A stretch of DNA of 26,331 bases, taken from an uncultured Collinsella sp. Lineage in GTDB: Bacteria; Actinomycetota; Coriobacteriia; Coriobacteriales; Coriobacteriaceae. Positions 8,518 to 17,700 of the stretch are shown here, piece after piece; within the stretch, counting starts at the first letter, position 1; each line of letters opens with the position of its first letter. Made by a program: the position numbers and the translations under genes. The notes beneath the pieces are model-generated. The model was not told the origin of the DNA. It searched no databases and saw nothing but the letters and a program-made list of their open reading frames with translations. The stretch covers positions 1 to 26,331 of the forward strand of contig CAKUEU010000024.1 in assembly GCA_934646865.1 (NCBI GenBank), read 5' to 3'.

Positions 8518-8553
8518 ACGCGCCCGATGGCAAAAGCTGTCGGGCGCGTTTTT
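8518..8553 (+). terminator. Intrinsic terminator after the SDR gene
   Basis: ACGCGCCCGA (8518-8527) pairs perfectly with TCGGGCGCGT (8540-8549), and a run of five T ends at 8553. It begins three bases after the stop codon and cleanly separates the transporter/SDR operon from the kinase operon. Confidence 0.92.
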
Positions 8554-8621
8554 GCATCAAGGGGTATCAATAAAAGTTAACTTTAGCTGGCCTTTATCTT
8601 CGTAAAGCCTCTTTGAGCTGG

Positions 8622-8653
8622 TAAAATTACCCCCTAAACAGAACAAGGGGGTA
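8622..8653 (+). promoter_or_regulatory. Inverted repeat that can mask the hybrid-kinase ribosome binding site
   Basis: TACCCCC (8628-8634) is complementary to GGGGGTA (8647-8653), with flanking AAT/ATT bases that nearly extend the stem and a 12-base loop. The right arm is the Shine-Dalgarno sequence of the kinase gene, which starts at 8656. TAAAAT at 8622-8627 is a possible -10 box, with a poor -35 (TTCGTA, 8599-8604). The palindrome could be a protein operator at the promoter or an RNA hairpin limiting translation. Confidence 0.5.
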
Positions 8654-8655
8654 AA

Positions 8656-10296
8656 TTGGGGCTGTTCGGTTCACACGAGAGGCGCGACGCGGACCGGGCG
8701 CGCCAGCTTTTTGAGACGGCGCTTGCAGAGCAGGGGCTCAATGTTGGGTTTGTTTTGCGCGCCAGCGACTGCCTTCCTCTGTACATCACCCCCAATTTTG
8801 AGCGTGTATTTGGCGTATCGCCGGAGCGGTATCGCGACGATATCGAGACACTCTACCGGTACATTCCCGATGACGATCGCGTTCGCATGCAGCGACAGAT
8901 AAGGGATTGGGACCACGCGGCCCCCTTGGATCTGATTTGTTCCTACAACGGGCCTGGGCAGGAAAAGCCGCGCAATATCCGCTTCTCGCTTGCGCTCGTT
9001 CAAAACGCAACGCAATACCTCATCACGGCGGTCGATGTAACCGCCGAAACCGCGCGCATCGCTAAGGCGGAGTCCGAGCGCGACCGCGCCGTCGAGACCG
9101 CCAACGCTCGCACAGACTTTATGAACCAGATGAGCCACGAGATCCGTACCCCGCTCAACGGCATCGAGGGCATGATCTCGCTTGCCCGCGAGCATCATGC
9201 GGACGAGCCACGTCTGATGGATGACCTGTCCCGTGCTTCGCAGCTCTCAGCCTATCTGCTGTCCCTCATCAACGATATGCTCGACATGAGCCGCCTCAAT
9301 AGCGGGCGTGTTCGCATTGACGAGGCACCGTTTGACATGCGCCTGTTTGCCGCCGAGCTCGAGCGCATGTTTACCTCGCAGGCTGCTGACAAAGGCCTCA
9401 AGTATTCGGTTGCACTCGAGGACTGCGAAAACGTCTTTGTGGTGGGCGACCGCATGCGCCTGTCGCAGGTCGTTATCAACTTTATCTCCAACGCGCTCAA
9501 GTTTACCGAGAGTGGCGGAAGCGTTGCCGTCAGCATTCGCGAGATGTATCGCTCGGAAGATGGCGTGAGCTTTATGCTGCGCGTGCGCGATACGGGCAAG
9601 GGTATGGACCCGCGCTACATCAGCAAGATCTTTAAGCCGTTTGAGCAGGAGGACCGCACCATTGCGCGTCGCTACGGCGGAACGGGCCTGGGCATGGCCA
9701 TTACGAGCGCGCTCGTCGACCTTATGGGCGGCGAGATCGTCGTGGACACCGAGCCCGGTCGCGGCTCGACGTTTTCGGCCTACATTCCACTACGCTTGGC
9801 GACGCCAGAGCAGGTCGAGGACCTTAAGCTCAAAGAGCAGACGCTCGAGACGGCGCCCGATTCCATCGGCTCGACGTTTACCTATCAGTTTGACGGCAAA
9901 CGATTCCTGCTGGCGGAGGATAACGAGATCAATGCCATGATTGTGGTTGAGTTGCTGGCCAGGCGGGGCGCCGCGGTCGACCGCGCCGAGAACGGCCAGG
10001 CGGTCGTCGATCGGTTCCGAAGCATGCCCGTGGGCACGTACGACGCGATCCTCATGGATATCCAGATGCCCGTGCTCAACGGTTGGGGAGCGGCAGAGCA
10101 AATCCGAGACCTCGAGCGTGAGGACGCCGCTGCCATTCCCATCATCGCGCTTTCGGCCAACGACTACACCGAGGACGTGGAGCGCTCGCGTAAGGCGGGC
10201 ATGAACGGGCACGTGGGTAAGCCGATTGACCTAAATGTTTTGAAAGCACAGCTGGCAGCCGCGACGGCCGAGGCAGCTTATCGAGGAAATGAGTAA
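8656..10296 (+). CDS. Soluble PAS hybrid sensor histidine kinase with C-terminal receiver
   Basis: 546 residues. TTG start at 8656 behind AAGGGGG. No membrane helix or signal peptide is visible, so it should act in the cytoplasm. Residues about 25-135 are PAS-like ([35 protein letters not shown]..., a PAS_3 pattern). A short coiled coil leads to the HisKA box [13 protein letters not shown] with phospho-acceptor His161. The ATPase domain has an N box ([11 protein letters not shown]), DTGKGMD and [10 protein letters not shown] receiver domain (about 416-540) has [11 protein letters not shown], phospho-acceptor Asp468 in [11 protein letters not shown], and the conserved Lys in GKP. No HPt or DNA-binding output domain is encoded here, so the partner is elsewhere or the kinase signals through its own receiver. 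It is the first gene of a five-gene operon, two bases before the MoxR gene. Confidence 0.93.
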   Translation: MGLFGSHERRDADRARQLFETALAEQGLNVGFVLRASDCLPLYITPNFERVFGVSPERYRDDIETLYRYIPDDDRVRMQRQIRDWDHAAPLDLICSYNGPGQEKPRNIRFSLALVQNATQYLITAVDVTAETARIAKAESERDRAVETANARTDFMNQMSHEIRTPLNGIEGMISLAREHHADEPRLMDDLSRASQLSAYLLSLINDMLDMSRLNSGRVRIDEAPFDMRLFAAELERMFTSQAADKGLKYSVALEDCENVFVVGDRMRLSQVVINFISNALKFTESGGSVAVSIREMYRSEDGVSFMLRVRDTGKGMDPRYISKIFKPFEQEDRTIARRYGGTGLGMAITSALVDLMGGEIVVDTEPGRGSTFSAYIPLRLATPEQVEDLKLKEQTLETAPDSIGSTFTYQFDGKRFLLAEDNEINAMIVVELLARRGAAVDRAENGQAVVDRFRSMPVGTYDAILMDIQMPVLNGWGAAEQIRDLEREDAAAIPIIALSANDYTEDVERSRKAGMNGHVGKPIDLNVLKAQLAAATAEAAYRGNE

Positions 10297-10298
10297 TC

Positions 10299-11252
10299 GT
10301 GATCGTCGAACAGTCCAACAGCATCATCAACGAAGTAAGCCGTGCCCTGCTGGGCAAGCGCGAGGTGATCGAGAAGGCTTTGATGGCCATCTACGCAGGT
10401 GGCCATATCCTGCTTGAGGATGTGCCTGGCACCGGCAAGACCACGCTGGCGCTGGCGCTGTCCCGTGCGTTGGGCCTGGACTTTAAGCGCGTGCAGTTTA
10501 CGCCCGACACGCTGCCCTCGGACATTACGGGCTTTACGATGTACGATCGCGATGCCGGTACGTTCCGTTTTGTGTGGGGCGCGGTGAACTGCAACATGCT
10601 GCTGGGCGACGAGATCAACCGTACCAGCGCAAAGACGCAGTCGTCCCTGCTCGAGGTTATGGAAGAGCGCGCCGTGACCATCGATGGCCAGACGCATCCG
10701 GTACCGCGCCCCTTTGTGTGCGTGGCGACCGAGAACCCGGTGGGTTCGGCGGGTACGCAGCCCCTGCCCGATAGCCAGCTCGACCGCTTTATGGTCCGCC
10801 TGTCCGTGGGCTATCCGTCGCGCCAGGACCAGATCGATATCCTCAAGACCCGCCGTTACGCCAACCCGCTCGACGATATTAAGCCCATGGTTGCCCGCGA
10901 CGACCTGCTCGATATCCAAAACTATCTGGGCAACGTGCAGGTTGCCGATACGGTGCTGGACTATATCGTTCGCCTGTGCGAGGCGACTCGTGAGGACGCG
11001 CTGGTGGAGCTGGGCGTGAGTCCCCGCGGTGTTATCGCCCTTACCCGTATGGCGCGTGCCTGCGCGCTCATTCGCGAGCGCGACTACGTGGTGCCCGAGG
11101 ACGTGCGCGAGGTCTTTACATCCGTCTGCGCCCATCGCCTTGTTTTGCGCCCCCAGGCCCGAATCGAGTCGATTACCGCCGAGGGCGTTCTCGACCGTAT
11201 TCTGGCTGCCGTTCCCGCTCCGTCCATGGGTCAGGTTCGCGGTCGCTCCTAG
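10299..11252 (+). CDS. MoxR-family AAA+ ATPase
   Basis: 317 residues. GTG start at 10299, two bases after the kinase stop, with AGGAAATGAG spanning the junction as ribosome binding site. The AAA_3 core has Walker A EDVPGTGKTTLA (GTGKT at residues 44-48), FTPDTLPSDITG, Walker B NMLLGDEINRTSAKTQSSLLEVMEE (Asp104-Glu105), sensor 1 ATENP, and the LDRFM arginine-finger region. A C-terminal lid domain carries SPRGVIALTRMARACAL. MoxR ATPases act as chaperones that activate or assemble partner proteins, usually together with a DUF58 protein encoded next door, as here. The expected clients are the downstream membrane and surface proteins; this is inference from family context. Confidence 0.95.
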   Translation: MIVEQSNSIINEVSRALLGKREVIEKALMAIYAGGHILLEDVPGTGKTTLALALSRALGLDFKRVQFTPDTLPSDITGFTMYDRDAGTFRFVWGAVNCNMLLGDEINRTSAKTQSSLLEVMEERAVTIDGQTHPVPRPFVCVATENPVGSAGTQPLPDSQLDRFMVRLSVGYPSRQDQIDILKTRRYANPLDDIKPMVARDDLLDIQNYLGNVQVADTVLDYIVRLCEATREDALVELGVSPRGVIALTRMARACALIRERDYVVPEDVREVFTSVCAHRLVLRPQARIESITAEGVLDRILAAVPAPSMGQVRGRS

Positions 11253-11286
11253 CGACGCGTAGCTGTCCGCGCCTGCTATAACGCCC

Positions 11287-12459
11287 ATGATTATCAACAA
11301 GATCACTTATATCGTATCCGTCGTGCTCCTACTTGTCGTGTTTGTGCTTACCGCCAATGCGGCTGCACTCGCGGCGGCATTGGCATTGATAGCCATGCCC
11401 GTCATTACGGTGGTCGCATGCCGCGCGAGCGTGGCCTCGCTCAAGATTGGCTTTGAACTTCCCCGTTCATGCGTTGTGGACTCGCCGCTGGTGCTTCGTA
11501 TGACGCTTGACCGCCCCGCGCTGTTTCGTGGCCGCGTGGAGCTGGTGTTCTCGGTGCGCAACCTGCTGACGGGGGCACTTACGACCTATCCGGTTAGCTT
11601 GGCGCCCGCCGCCAGCAGGCCGGCTGAGTTTAACCTTGAGCTTGATTCGTCGATTTGCGGCGCGCGCGTCATTGCACTCGATACCGCACGCCTTGTCGAC
11701 GAGATGGGCTTTACCTCGCTTGCGCTCGACGGCGTTTCGTATCGCGAGATCTTTACCGTGTATCCCCAGGTGGTTGATATTCAGGTCGACCCTCGCCAAA
11801 GCGCGTCCGCTAGCCTTGAGGGCGTAAGCTATGACTCCCATCGCAGCGGCCAGGATCCCTCCGAGGTCTTTGATCTGCGTTCGTATCGCGAAGGCGATTC
11901 GGTCAAATCGATTCATTGGAAGCTGTCGACGCGTTTTGACGATGTGCTGGTGCGAGAGGCATCGCGCCCGCAAGACCATGCCATCGCCATTCTGTTTGGG
12001 ATATTCGCGCACGATTTTGAGGAATCTGAGCGGCCCCAGGTGCTGTCCGCCGCGCTGGGCCTTACCGCATCGGTGAGCCTGTCGCTCATGCGTCTTGGCT
12101 ACCACCATGTGGTAGTGGCGACAGGAGGCAGCGCTTTGACTGCATATCCAGTCGACAACCGCCGCGGATTCAACGAGATGCTCGATGCCCTTGCTTCGAC
12201 TCCGCTTGCGCTGGATTATCCCACGTCGTATGAGCGGTATTCGAAGATTGTGGCAAGCAGGGGTATTAGCAAAACCGTGCTGGTGACAGCCGGTGCTGAT
12301 GATGCCGCTTTTATTGATATGGGCAAAATGGCTGACCTGTCAGTGCTCCATGTGTCGGATTTCGTTGAGTCGTATAGCGTCGAGCGTGGCCCCAGCTACC
12401 TCATCACCCACTGCCCAGCCTCAATGGATCCCGCTCGCATCAAGAGCCTGGAGGTCTAA
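11287..12459 (+). CDS. DUF58 domain-containing membrane protein
   Basis: 390 residues. Two hydrophobic helices at the N-terminus (about 8-24 and 28-47), then a beta-rich region, then the DUF58 signature HRSGQDPSEVFDLRSYREGD followed by SVKSIHWKLSTRFDDVLVRE (residues 185-224). The remaining part should form the vWA-like fold found behind this motif. Such proteins are standard partners of MoxR ATPases. ATG at 11287 is the first possible start after an in-frame stop and lacks a Shine-Dalgarno. TGCTATAAC (11274-11282), an extended -10-like sequence, lies just upstream, so expression may depend on coupling to moxR, 34 bp away, or on a near-leaderless message. It is followed after one base by the transglutaminase-like gene. 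Confidence 0.92.
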   Translation: MIINKITYIVSVVLLLVVFVLTANAAALAAALALIAMPVITVVACRASVASLKIGFELPRSCVVDSPLVLRMTLDRPALFRGRVELVFSVRNLLTGALTTYPVSLAPAASRPAEFNLELDSSICGARVIALDTARLVDEMGFTSLALDGVSYREIFTVYPQVVDIQVDPRQSASASLEGVSYDSHRSGQDPSEVFDLRSYREGDSVKSIHWKLSTRFDDVLVREASRPQDHAIAILFGIFAHDFEESERPQVLSAALGLTASVSLSLMRLGYHHVVVATGGSALTAYPVDNRRGFNEMLDALASTPLALDYPTSYERYSKIVASRGISKTVLVTAGADDAAFIDMGKMADLSVLHVSDFVESYSVERGPSYLITHCPASMDPARIKSLEV

Positions 12460-12460
12460 C

Positions 12461-14773
12461 ATGAACTTTAGGACTCTCACCTCGGCAGATGGCATCGGCT
12501 CCAACCATCGCATCGTCGACGTCTTCCTGTCGATCGTTCCGACGGCTTTGCTCGCCGCGGCCTTTTCCTGCGCGATCGGCAATTGTTTTAGTGCTGCCTG
12601 TTTGGGAATGTTGCTGACGGCAAGTGTCATTACGTCTGTTGTGATGAGCGCCATGGGCGTTTTGCTTGCTTCGAGGCAACCGTCCCGTACCGTGGCGATA
12701 ATCGTTGCGTCCGCGACGCTCGTTTGCATGTTGATGCTCACGCCGGCGCGCGGGGGTTTCTATGCGTTCGCCAACGTGTTCATCGCCCACCTCAACTCAA
12801 TCTTCGAGCTGTATCTACCGCTTGTTGGCGGCGCTGATCTGCTGTGCGAATCGATGGTATTTTCCGCGCTGTTCGGTCTGTTTGCCGGCTCATGCAGTTG
12901 GCTTTTTGTAAGCCTGAGTGTTTCGTGGCCCACGCTTTTAATCGTCGTTGTCTGCGGTGTTGAATCCATGGTGCTGCAGCTTGGTGATTCCGCAGCGGCG
13001 ATGGCATTGGGCGTTGCAGGCTGGTTGGTCCAGTGCCGCGCGTATGAGCTGCGGGGCTCTACCGTTCGGCTGTCCCAGGTTGTTGTCGGACTCGGTGGCC
13101 TTTGCGCCGCCTGCGGTGTTCTTTTTTCGCTGACGTCTGCTTTTGTGCAGCCTAATCCCGCGTTGTCCACCATGTCTTCAACGGCTGTCGGCGCCATCGA
13201 GGAGTTTCGATTTGGTAGCGATACGTTGCCCGAGGGTGATCTTTCCCGAGCATCGGATATGAACGAGGGCACTGCGACCACCTTGTCGCTAACGACGGAC
13301 GGGACGCTTGGCGACGACCTGCTCCTGAAGGGCTTTGTGGGCAGTACGTTCGATGGCACCTCTTGGCATCGCGGGGATTGGGTGTCCTATGAGGGCGAAT
13401 GGTCTGGTGTGCGCGAATGGATGCGGAAGAATGGCCTGACGGTCGCCGAGCAGCGTGCGGCATTTGATACCACGGCAGAGCGCGAGGGCAAAGATGCCGT
13501 CGAGACGGCAAAGATCTCGGTCAACGCTTCGGGTGCCAACCGTCGATACGCCTATGCGCCTTATACGCTGCGTTCGCTAAGCGGTGTCGATGCAATGCTT
13601 ACCGGCTCTACGATTACGTGCTCCGGCTTGATGCCTTCGAAGACATATGCGGTAATCGTGGACAATGTGCCCGCGGCGAGCGCTATTACCGATTCGACGT
13701 GGCTGGCATCGTCGGAGAGCGCTTACGCAAAGAGCGAGCGGGTGTATGCCTCATTTGTTCGCGAGCACTATCTGGATATCGACGATGACGAGCGCGGCGC
13801 AGTCGAGGAGTACCTGTTCGCGAGCGATAGCTGGGATGCGAACGCGAATGTATCGGAGGCGGCGGTCGTTAGCCGTGTGCGTACCATGCTTTCTGCGCTT
13901 GCAAGTGATACGGATAATCCGCCGACATATGCCGAAGCCGGGACGTTCACCAAGTGGTTTTTGGGTACGGCCCACGAGGGCAATTCGGCCTATTTTGCCA
14001 CGGTGGCAACGCTTGCGTTTCGGTCGCAGGGGATTCCGGCGCGCTATGTCGAGGGGTATCGGGCTTCGGACGAACGGATTGCCCGCGCATATCATTCCGG
14101 CAGCACGCTTTACTTGACGGCTGCCGATGCCCATGCCTGGACCGAGGTGTATCTGGATGGTCAGGGCTGGACTCCTGTCGAGGTCACGCCTGGGTACTAC
14201 AGCCAGTCACTCGATGCGGACAAGATTGTCGACGTGGGCGAGGCATGGAGCAACGGTACCAACGATTCGACGCTCGATGTGGGTGCGGTCGCCGGCAAGG
14301 CCCAGAAAAAGCGCGACAAGGCTACGGTTAACGAGCGCAAGGCGTCTGTCGTGGTAAAGGCGGGTGCCGCCGCGCTTGTCTTTGTCGCCTTGATGTCGCT
14401 TGCCCTGCTTGTTCGCATGCTTGTGGTGCGCCATCGACTCGCGCGGGATCTTTCGAATGACGATCAGGACATTTGCATCCCGGCGCTCTATAGCTACTTG
14501 GTGCTGGTGATGGAGCAGAGCGGAGTTGCGGCTTTTGACGAGACCAAGCCACTCGAATGTCTTGATTCCTTTGCCGAGATATTCCCCTCGGTCGATCCTT
14601 GGGAGTATCGTCGAGTCATTCGGCTCTACCAGGCCTATGTCTTTGGCGGGCACGCGCTTAAACCCAACGAGCTGCGTACCCTTCGCCGCTTTGCCGAGCG
14701 TCTGCATCAAAACATGCCGGCGCCAAAGAATGTAATTGAACACTTCCGTCGCTGCGTGCTGCATGCGTTATAG
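12461..14773 (+). CDS. Membrane transglutaminase-like protein with Ser at the expected catalytic Cys
   Basis: 770 residues. ATG at 12461 is chosen over upstream in-frame codons because GGAGG (12450-12454) lies six bases before it and upstream codons overlap the DUF58 gene. Residues about 20-226 contain six or seven transmembrane helices. A long exported region follows, with the transglutaminase core (PF01841 pattern) at about 490-585: EGNSAYFATVATLAFRSQ, GIPARYVEGYR, DAHAWTEVYLDGQGWTPVE and VTPGYYS. The canonical Cys position is Ser509 (TCG, 13985-13987); His558 is kept and the acid is Glu574. A last helix (about 632-655) leads to a cytoplasmic tail of about 110 residues with a DUF4129-like look. 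MoxR-DUF58-TGase is a well-known gene trio. With Cys replaced, peptide cross-linking or cleavage activity is doubtful; it may serve as a scaffold or binding protein. Confidence 0.9.
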   Translation: MNFRTLTSADGIGSNHRIVDVFLSIVPTALLAAAFSCAIGNCFSAACLGMLLTASVITSVVMSAMGVLLASRQPSRTVAIIVASATLVCMLMLTPARGGFYAFANVFIAHLNSIFELYLPLVGGADLLCESMVFSALFGLFAGSCSWLFVSLSVSWPTLLIVVVCGVESMVLQLGDSAAAMALGVAGWLVQCRAYELRGSTVRLSQVVVGLGGLCAACGVLFSLTSAFVQPNPALSTMSSTAVGAIEEFRFGSDTLPEGDLSRASDMNEGTATTLSLTTDGTLGDDLLLKGFVGSTFDGTSWHRGDWVSYEGEWSGVREWMRKNGLTVAEQRAAFDTTAEREGKDAVETAKISVNASGANRRYAYAPYTLRSLSGVDAMLTGSTITCSGLMPSKTYAVIVDNVPAASAITDSTWLASSESAYAKSERVYASFVREHYLDIDDDERGAVEEYLFASDSWDANANVSEAAVVSRVRTMLSALASDTDNPPTYAEAGTFTKWFLGTAHEGNSAYFATVATLAFRSQGIPARYVEGYRASDERIARAYHSGSTLYLTAADAHAWTEVYLDGQGWTPVEVTPGYYSQSLDADKIVDVGEAWSNGTNDSTLDVGAVAGKAQKKRDKATVNERKASVVVKAGAAALVFVALMSLALLVRMLVVRHRLARDLSNDDQDICIPALYSYLVLVMEQSGVAAFDETKPLECLDSFAEIFPSVDPWEYRRVIRLYQAYVFGGHALKPNELRTLRRFAERLHQNMPAPKNVIEHFRRCVLHAL

Positions 14774-14788
14774 AGGGAGTAGATCTGC

Positions 14789-17700
14789 GTGATATCTAAG
14801 AAGCCTCAACATATGGCCTCGCGCAAAAGCGCCGCCGCCGCACGACTGAAAAAACCCCAGGGCGAGCGCTCGCAGGGTGCTGGCGAGCGCGTTGTCGATC
14901 AACTTGCGCACCGCGTTGCACTGCCCTCTGCCTCGCGCATAGTTGCCGTGGCGGCTTCGGTGGCAGCAGTCGGTGCATTTGGCGTTGGTGCGTTTGAGCT
15001 GGCACAAAATGGCCTGAACTTTGACCCTTCCTCATATATTGCGACCTATGCCCATGGTGATGCCGCATCTGACGAGGCCTATCGAATCAGTTCGACTTCG
15101 ACCGATGCCGAGGCGAATCGGCACGACGACCAGAGCGATCGTGAAGATACGAGTGCCCGCGAACAGGAGGCCTCGCTTGCCGATGTGCCGACGCAGGCCA
15201 ATTTGACGAGCCAAAGCGGAACGACTGCCTATAACGTTACGGGCAATGCCAATGGCTCCGGTGTGACGGTTGCAGGAGGCGTGGGCGGAAACGGGACGGG
15301 TGGCAGTGCGTCTGCTGGTGGCGTTCTTGGCCCTGTTATCAACGCTGGCGGTGGCACCGGTGGTAGCACGGGCGGTAGTGGAGGCGGTTCTGGCACCGGT
15401 GGTGGATCTGGTGCAGGCGGCTCGAACAGCTCGACAGCGAATTCCTATAAATATCTGCTGCAGGACCCCACGCCCCAAAAGGGCGCACCCATGGGTGACA
15501 CGACGTTTTTTACGCAGTTTAGCGGCAACGCCGGCGTGGTCGATGCTGGCAAGGTGGAAATCGCACCCATTACGGATGCAATCTACGACGGCCAAATGCT
15601 CGATGCCTGGACGCTGTTTTGCGCTATGGACGTTCACTGGAGCGATGACATCGGTCTCTATTACCTTGCCTGTACCAAGGATGAATTCGCCGCGTTCCCG
15701 TACTTCCGCATCAACTCATGGACCAATACTGCCGGGGAGCAGAATCCGGCGCTTTGCTCAAGCCAGCCGCTAACAGTGAGCGTCTCGCTGCGCCTATCAC
15801 AAGATGCAGCGTGGACGACCCGTACCGTTACCATCCAACCGGCGCAGTCGTGCCTGTTTGTGGTCGGTCAGCCCGATTCGGACGGGCAACGCAGCGTGCT
15901 TTGGAATACGTTGAGCGCCAAGGCGAACTTGCTCGGCGTTAACGCGCAAGAGGCGTTTATGAAGCAGGCGGGCCATGTCGATCCGGATGGGTATCTCAAT
16001 GCCCTGTTGCTAGGCTGGCGCGAGAATGAGACGCCCGCCCCGTATTTCTATACGCTAACGCCCGGTCGCCATGTAGTGGTTCCCGGCGATGTCGTGTCGA
16101 TTGACCCCGCCTACAAGGTACGCTTTCAGGGCTATGCTCTCGACGATGACTATCGCTTTGACGATGACCCGACCAGTCTCAATAGCTCGCGCCTGCAGAC
16201 GCTCGTAGATGTCGATGAGGCGGCGGTGTCGGTTGACGGCGGTGTCGAGACCCTGCACGTCCCGCAAGGTGTACAGGCAGTCGATGCCTATACCGATAGC
16301 CGTCAACGCGAGGGCGTTACTTGGCAGATCAACAATCTGGAACTACCGTCCTCGGTGTACTACGTCAACGTCGATGCGGGTTTTCAGGTGCTCGACGCCT
16401 ACCGCGTGGCATCGGACAATCCCGTCTACGCCGCCACGGATGACGGCATTTTGACCTCCCATGACGGCAAAGAATACCTGGGTATTCCGTACAATACGCG
16501 CGAGCTCGATGTTCCCGCCGATGTTACCAATGTCGTCGTGCCCAATCACAACAAGCTCGATCACATCGTTTTACATGCGTCTAAAAAGGGCAAGCTACCC
16601 CAGATTGACGTGAGCGGTCTGCGGGATTGCGCGCTCGTCGTCGATGACTCCCTGCTGCTCGATTTTATTGCCGAACATGCGGAAGAGTTGGAGAATGCCT
16701 ACGGCGTCTATGTGTCGCCTGCGAGTAACCCCGACGTACAGCTTATGTACTCTCAAGGTCTTGTGTACAGTCTGGACTCGGAGCTTGAAAGTGATTTGTG
16801 CTGCGTACTCGATACGGGTTCCAACATCGCGCTGGTGCAGATCTCCAACAACATCATGAAGGGTGCCTTTGCGGGCAACACCTCGGTCGATACGTTGGTG
16901 CTCATGCCGTGGTTTGGTGACGAGGTGACGCTCGAGGACGGCAGCCTTGCGGGCGGCTCGGTGCAGACCATTGTGTGCGCAACCGACGAGCAGGTTGCGT
17001 ATGTCGAGCAGCATAAGGCTGCTGCCGGTGCGCCTGATGCGCGGGTGATCAAGGTGGGCCTGTCGCGGGAGGGATACCTCTATTACGACAACGACGGCGA
17101 GACGATTCTGCTGTCTGCCGCGGGCGATGAGGACGGTAATCTGCCTGCGACCTTTGACGGCACGTTGCATACGGACGACGGCAAGCAGCTCAAAGTGGAC
17201 GCCATCGCACCTTACGCCTTCTCGGGCGATGCGGAGCTCATGTTTGTCAACCTGGGCGAGCATACGAGCGAGATCGGTCGCAACGCGTTTGAGAACTGCC
17301 AGAACCTGCAAGGCGTGTTCTTTGGGACGTCCGATAGCATCGAAGTGGGGGCCGATGCCTTTAAGGGCTGTACGGGCCTGGGCTTCGTGGCATCGCGTGC
17401 CAAAAGGGCTTCGTTTGCCACGACCGAGAACCCCAATCCGGCCGGCTGCACCTGGTATGCGCCCGATGGCGACATTCAGGGCTATGACAGCCGCTTTACC
17501 ACCATCAAAGGTATTTACGATTTTGATTGCGATGCGCAGAGTGGCGACGCGGTTCTGCTCTATGGCTACTACGGTGATGACGAGGAAGGCAAGCCTAGCA
17601 TTCTGCTCGGCGCGCCCTCGATGCTCAGCGGCACGATCGCATTGCTGCCGAGCACGGTTGAGATCTTTGGCGGCTATTCCTCGTCCGGCGCCAGGGACCT

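Noticed and set aside
10278..11306. 342-codon minus-strand open frame opposite moxR
   Set aside because: It has no recognisable motifs, and moxR is certain.
12293..12460. Upstream in-frame extension of the transglutaminase-like gene
   Set aside because: It overlaps the DUF58 coding sequence by 167 bases, while ATG 12461 has GGAGG at ideal spacing.
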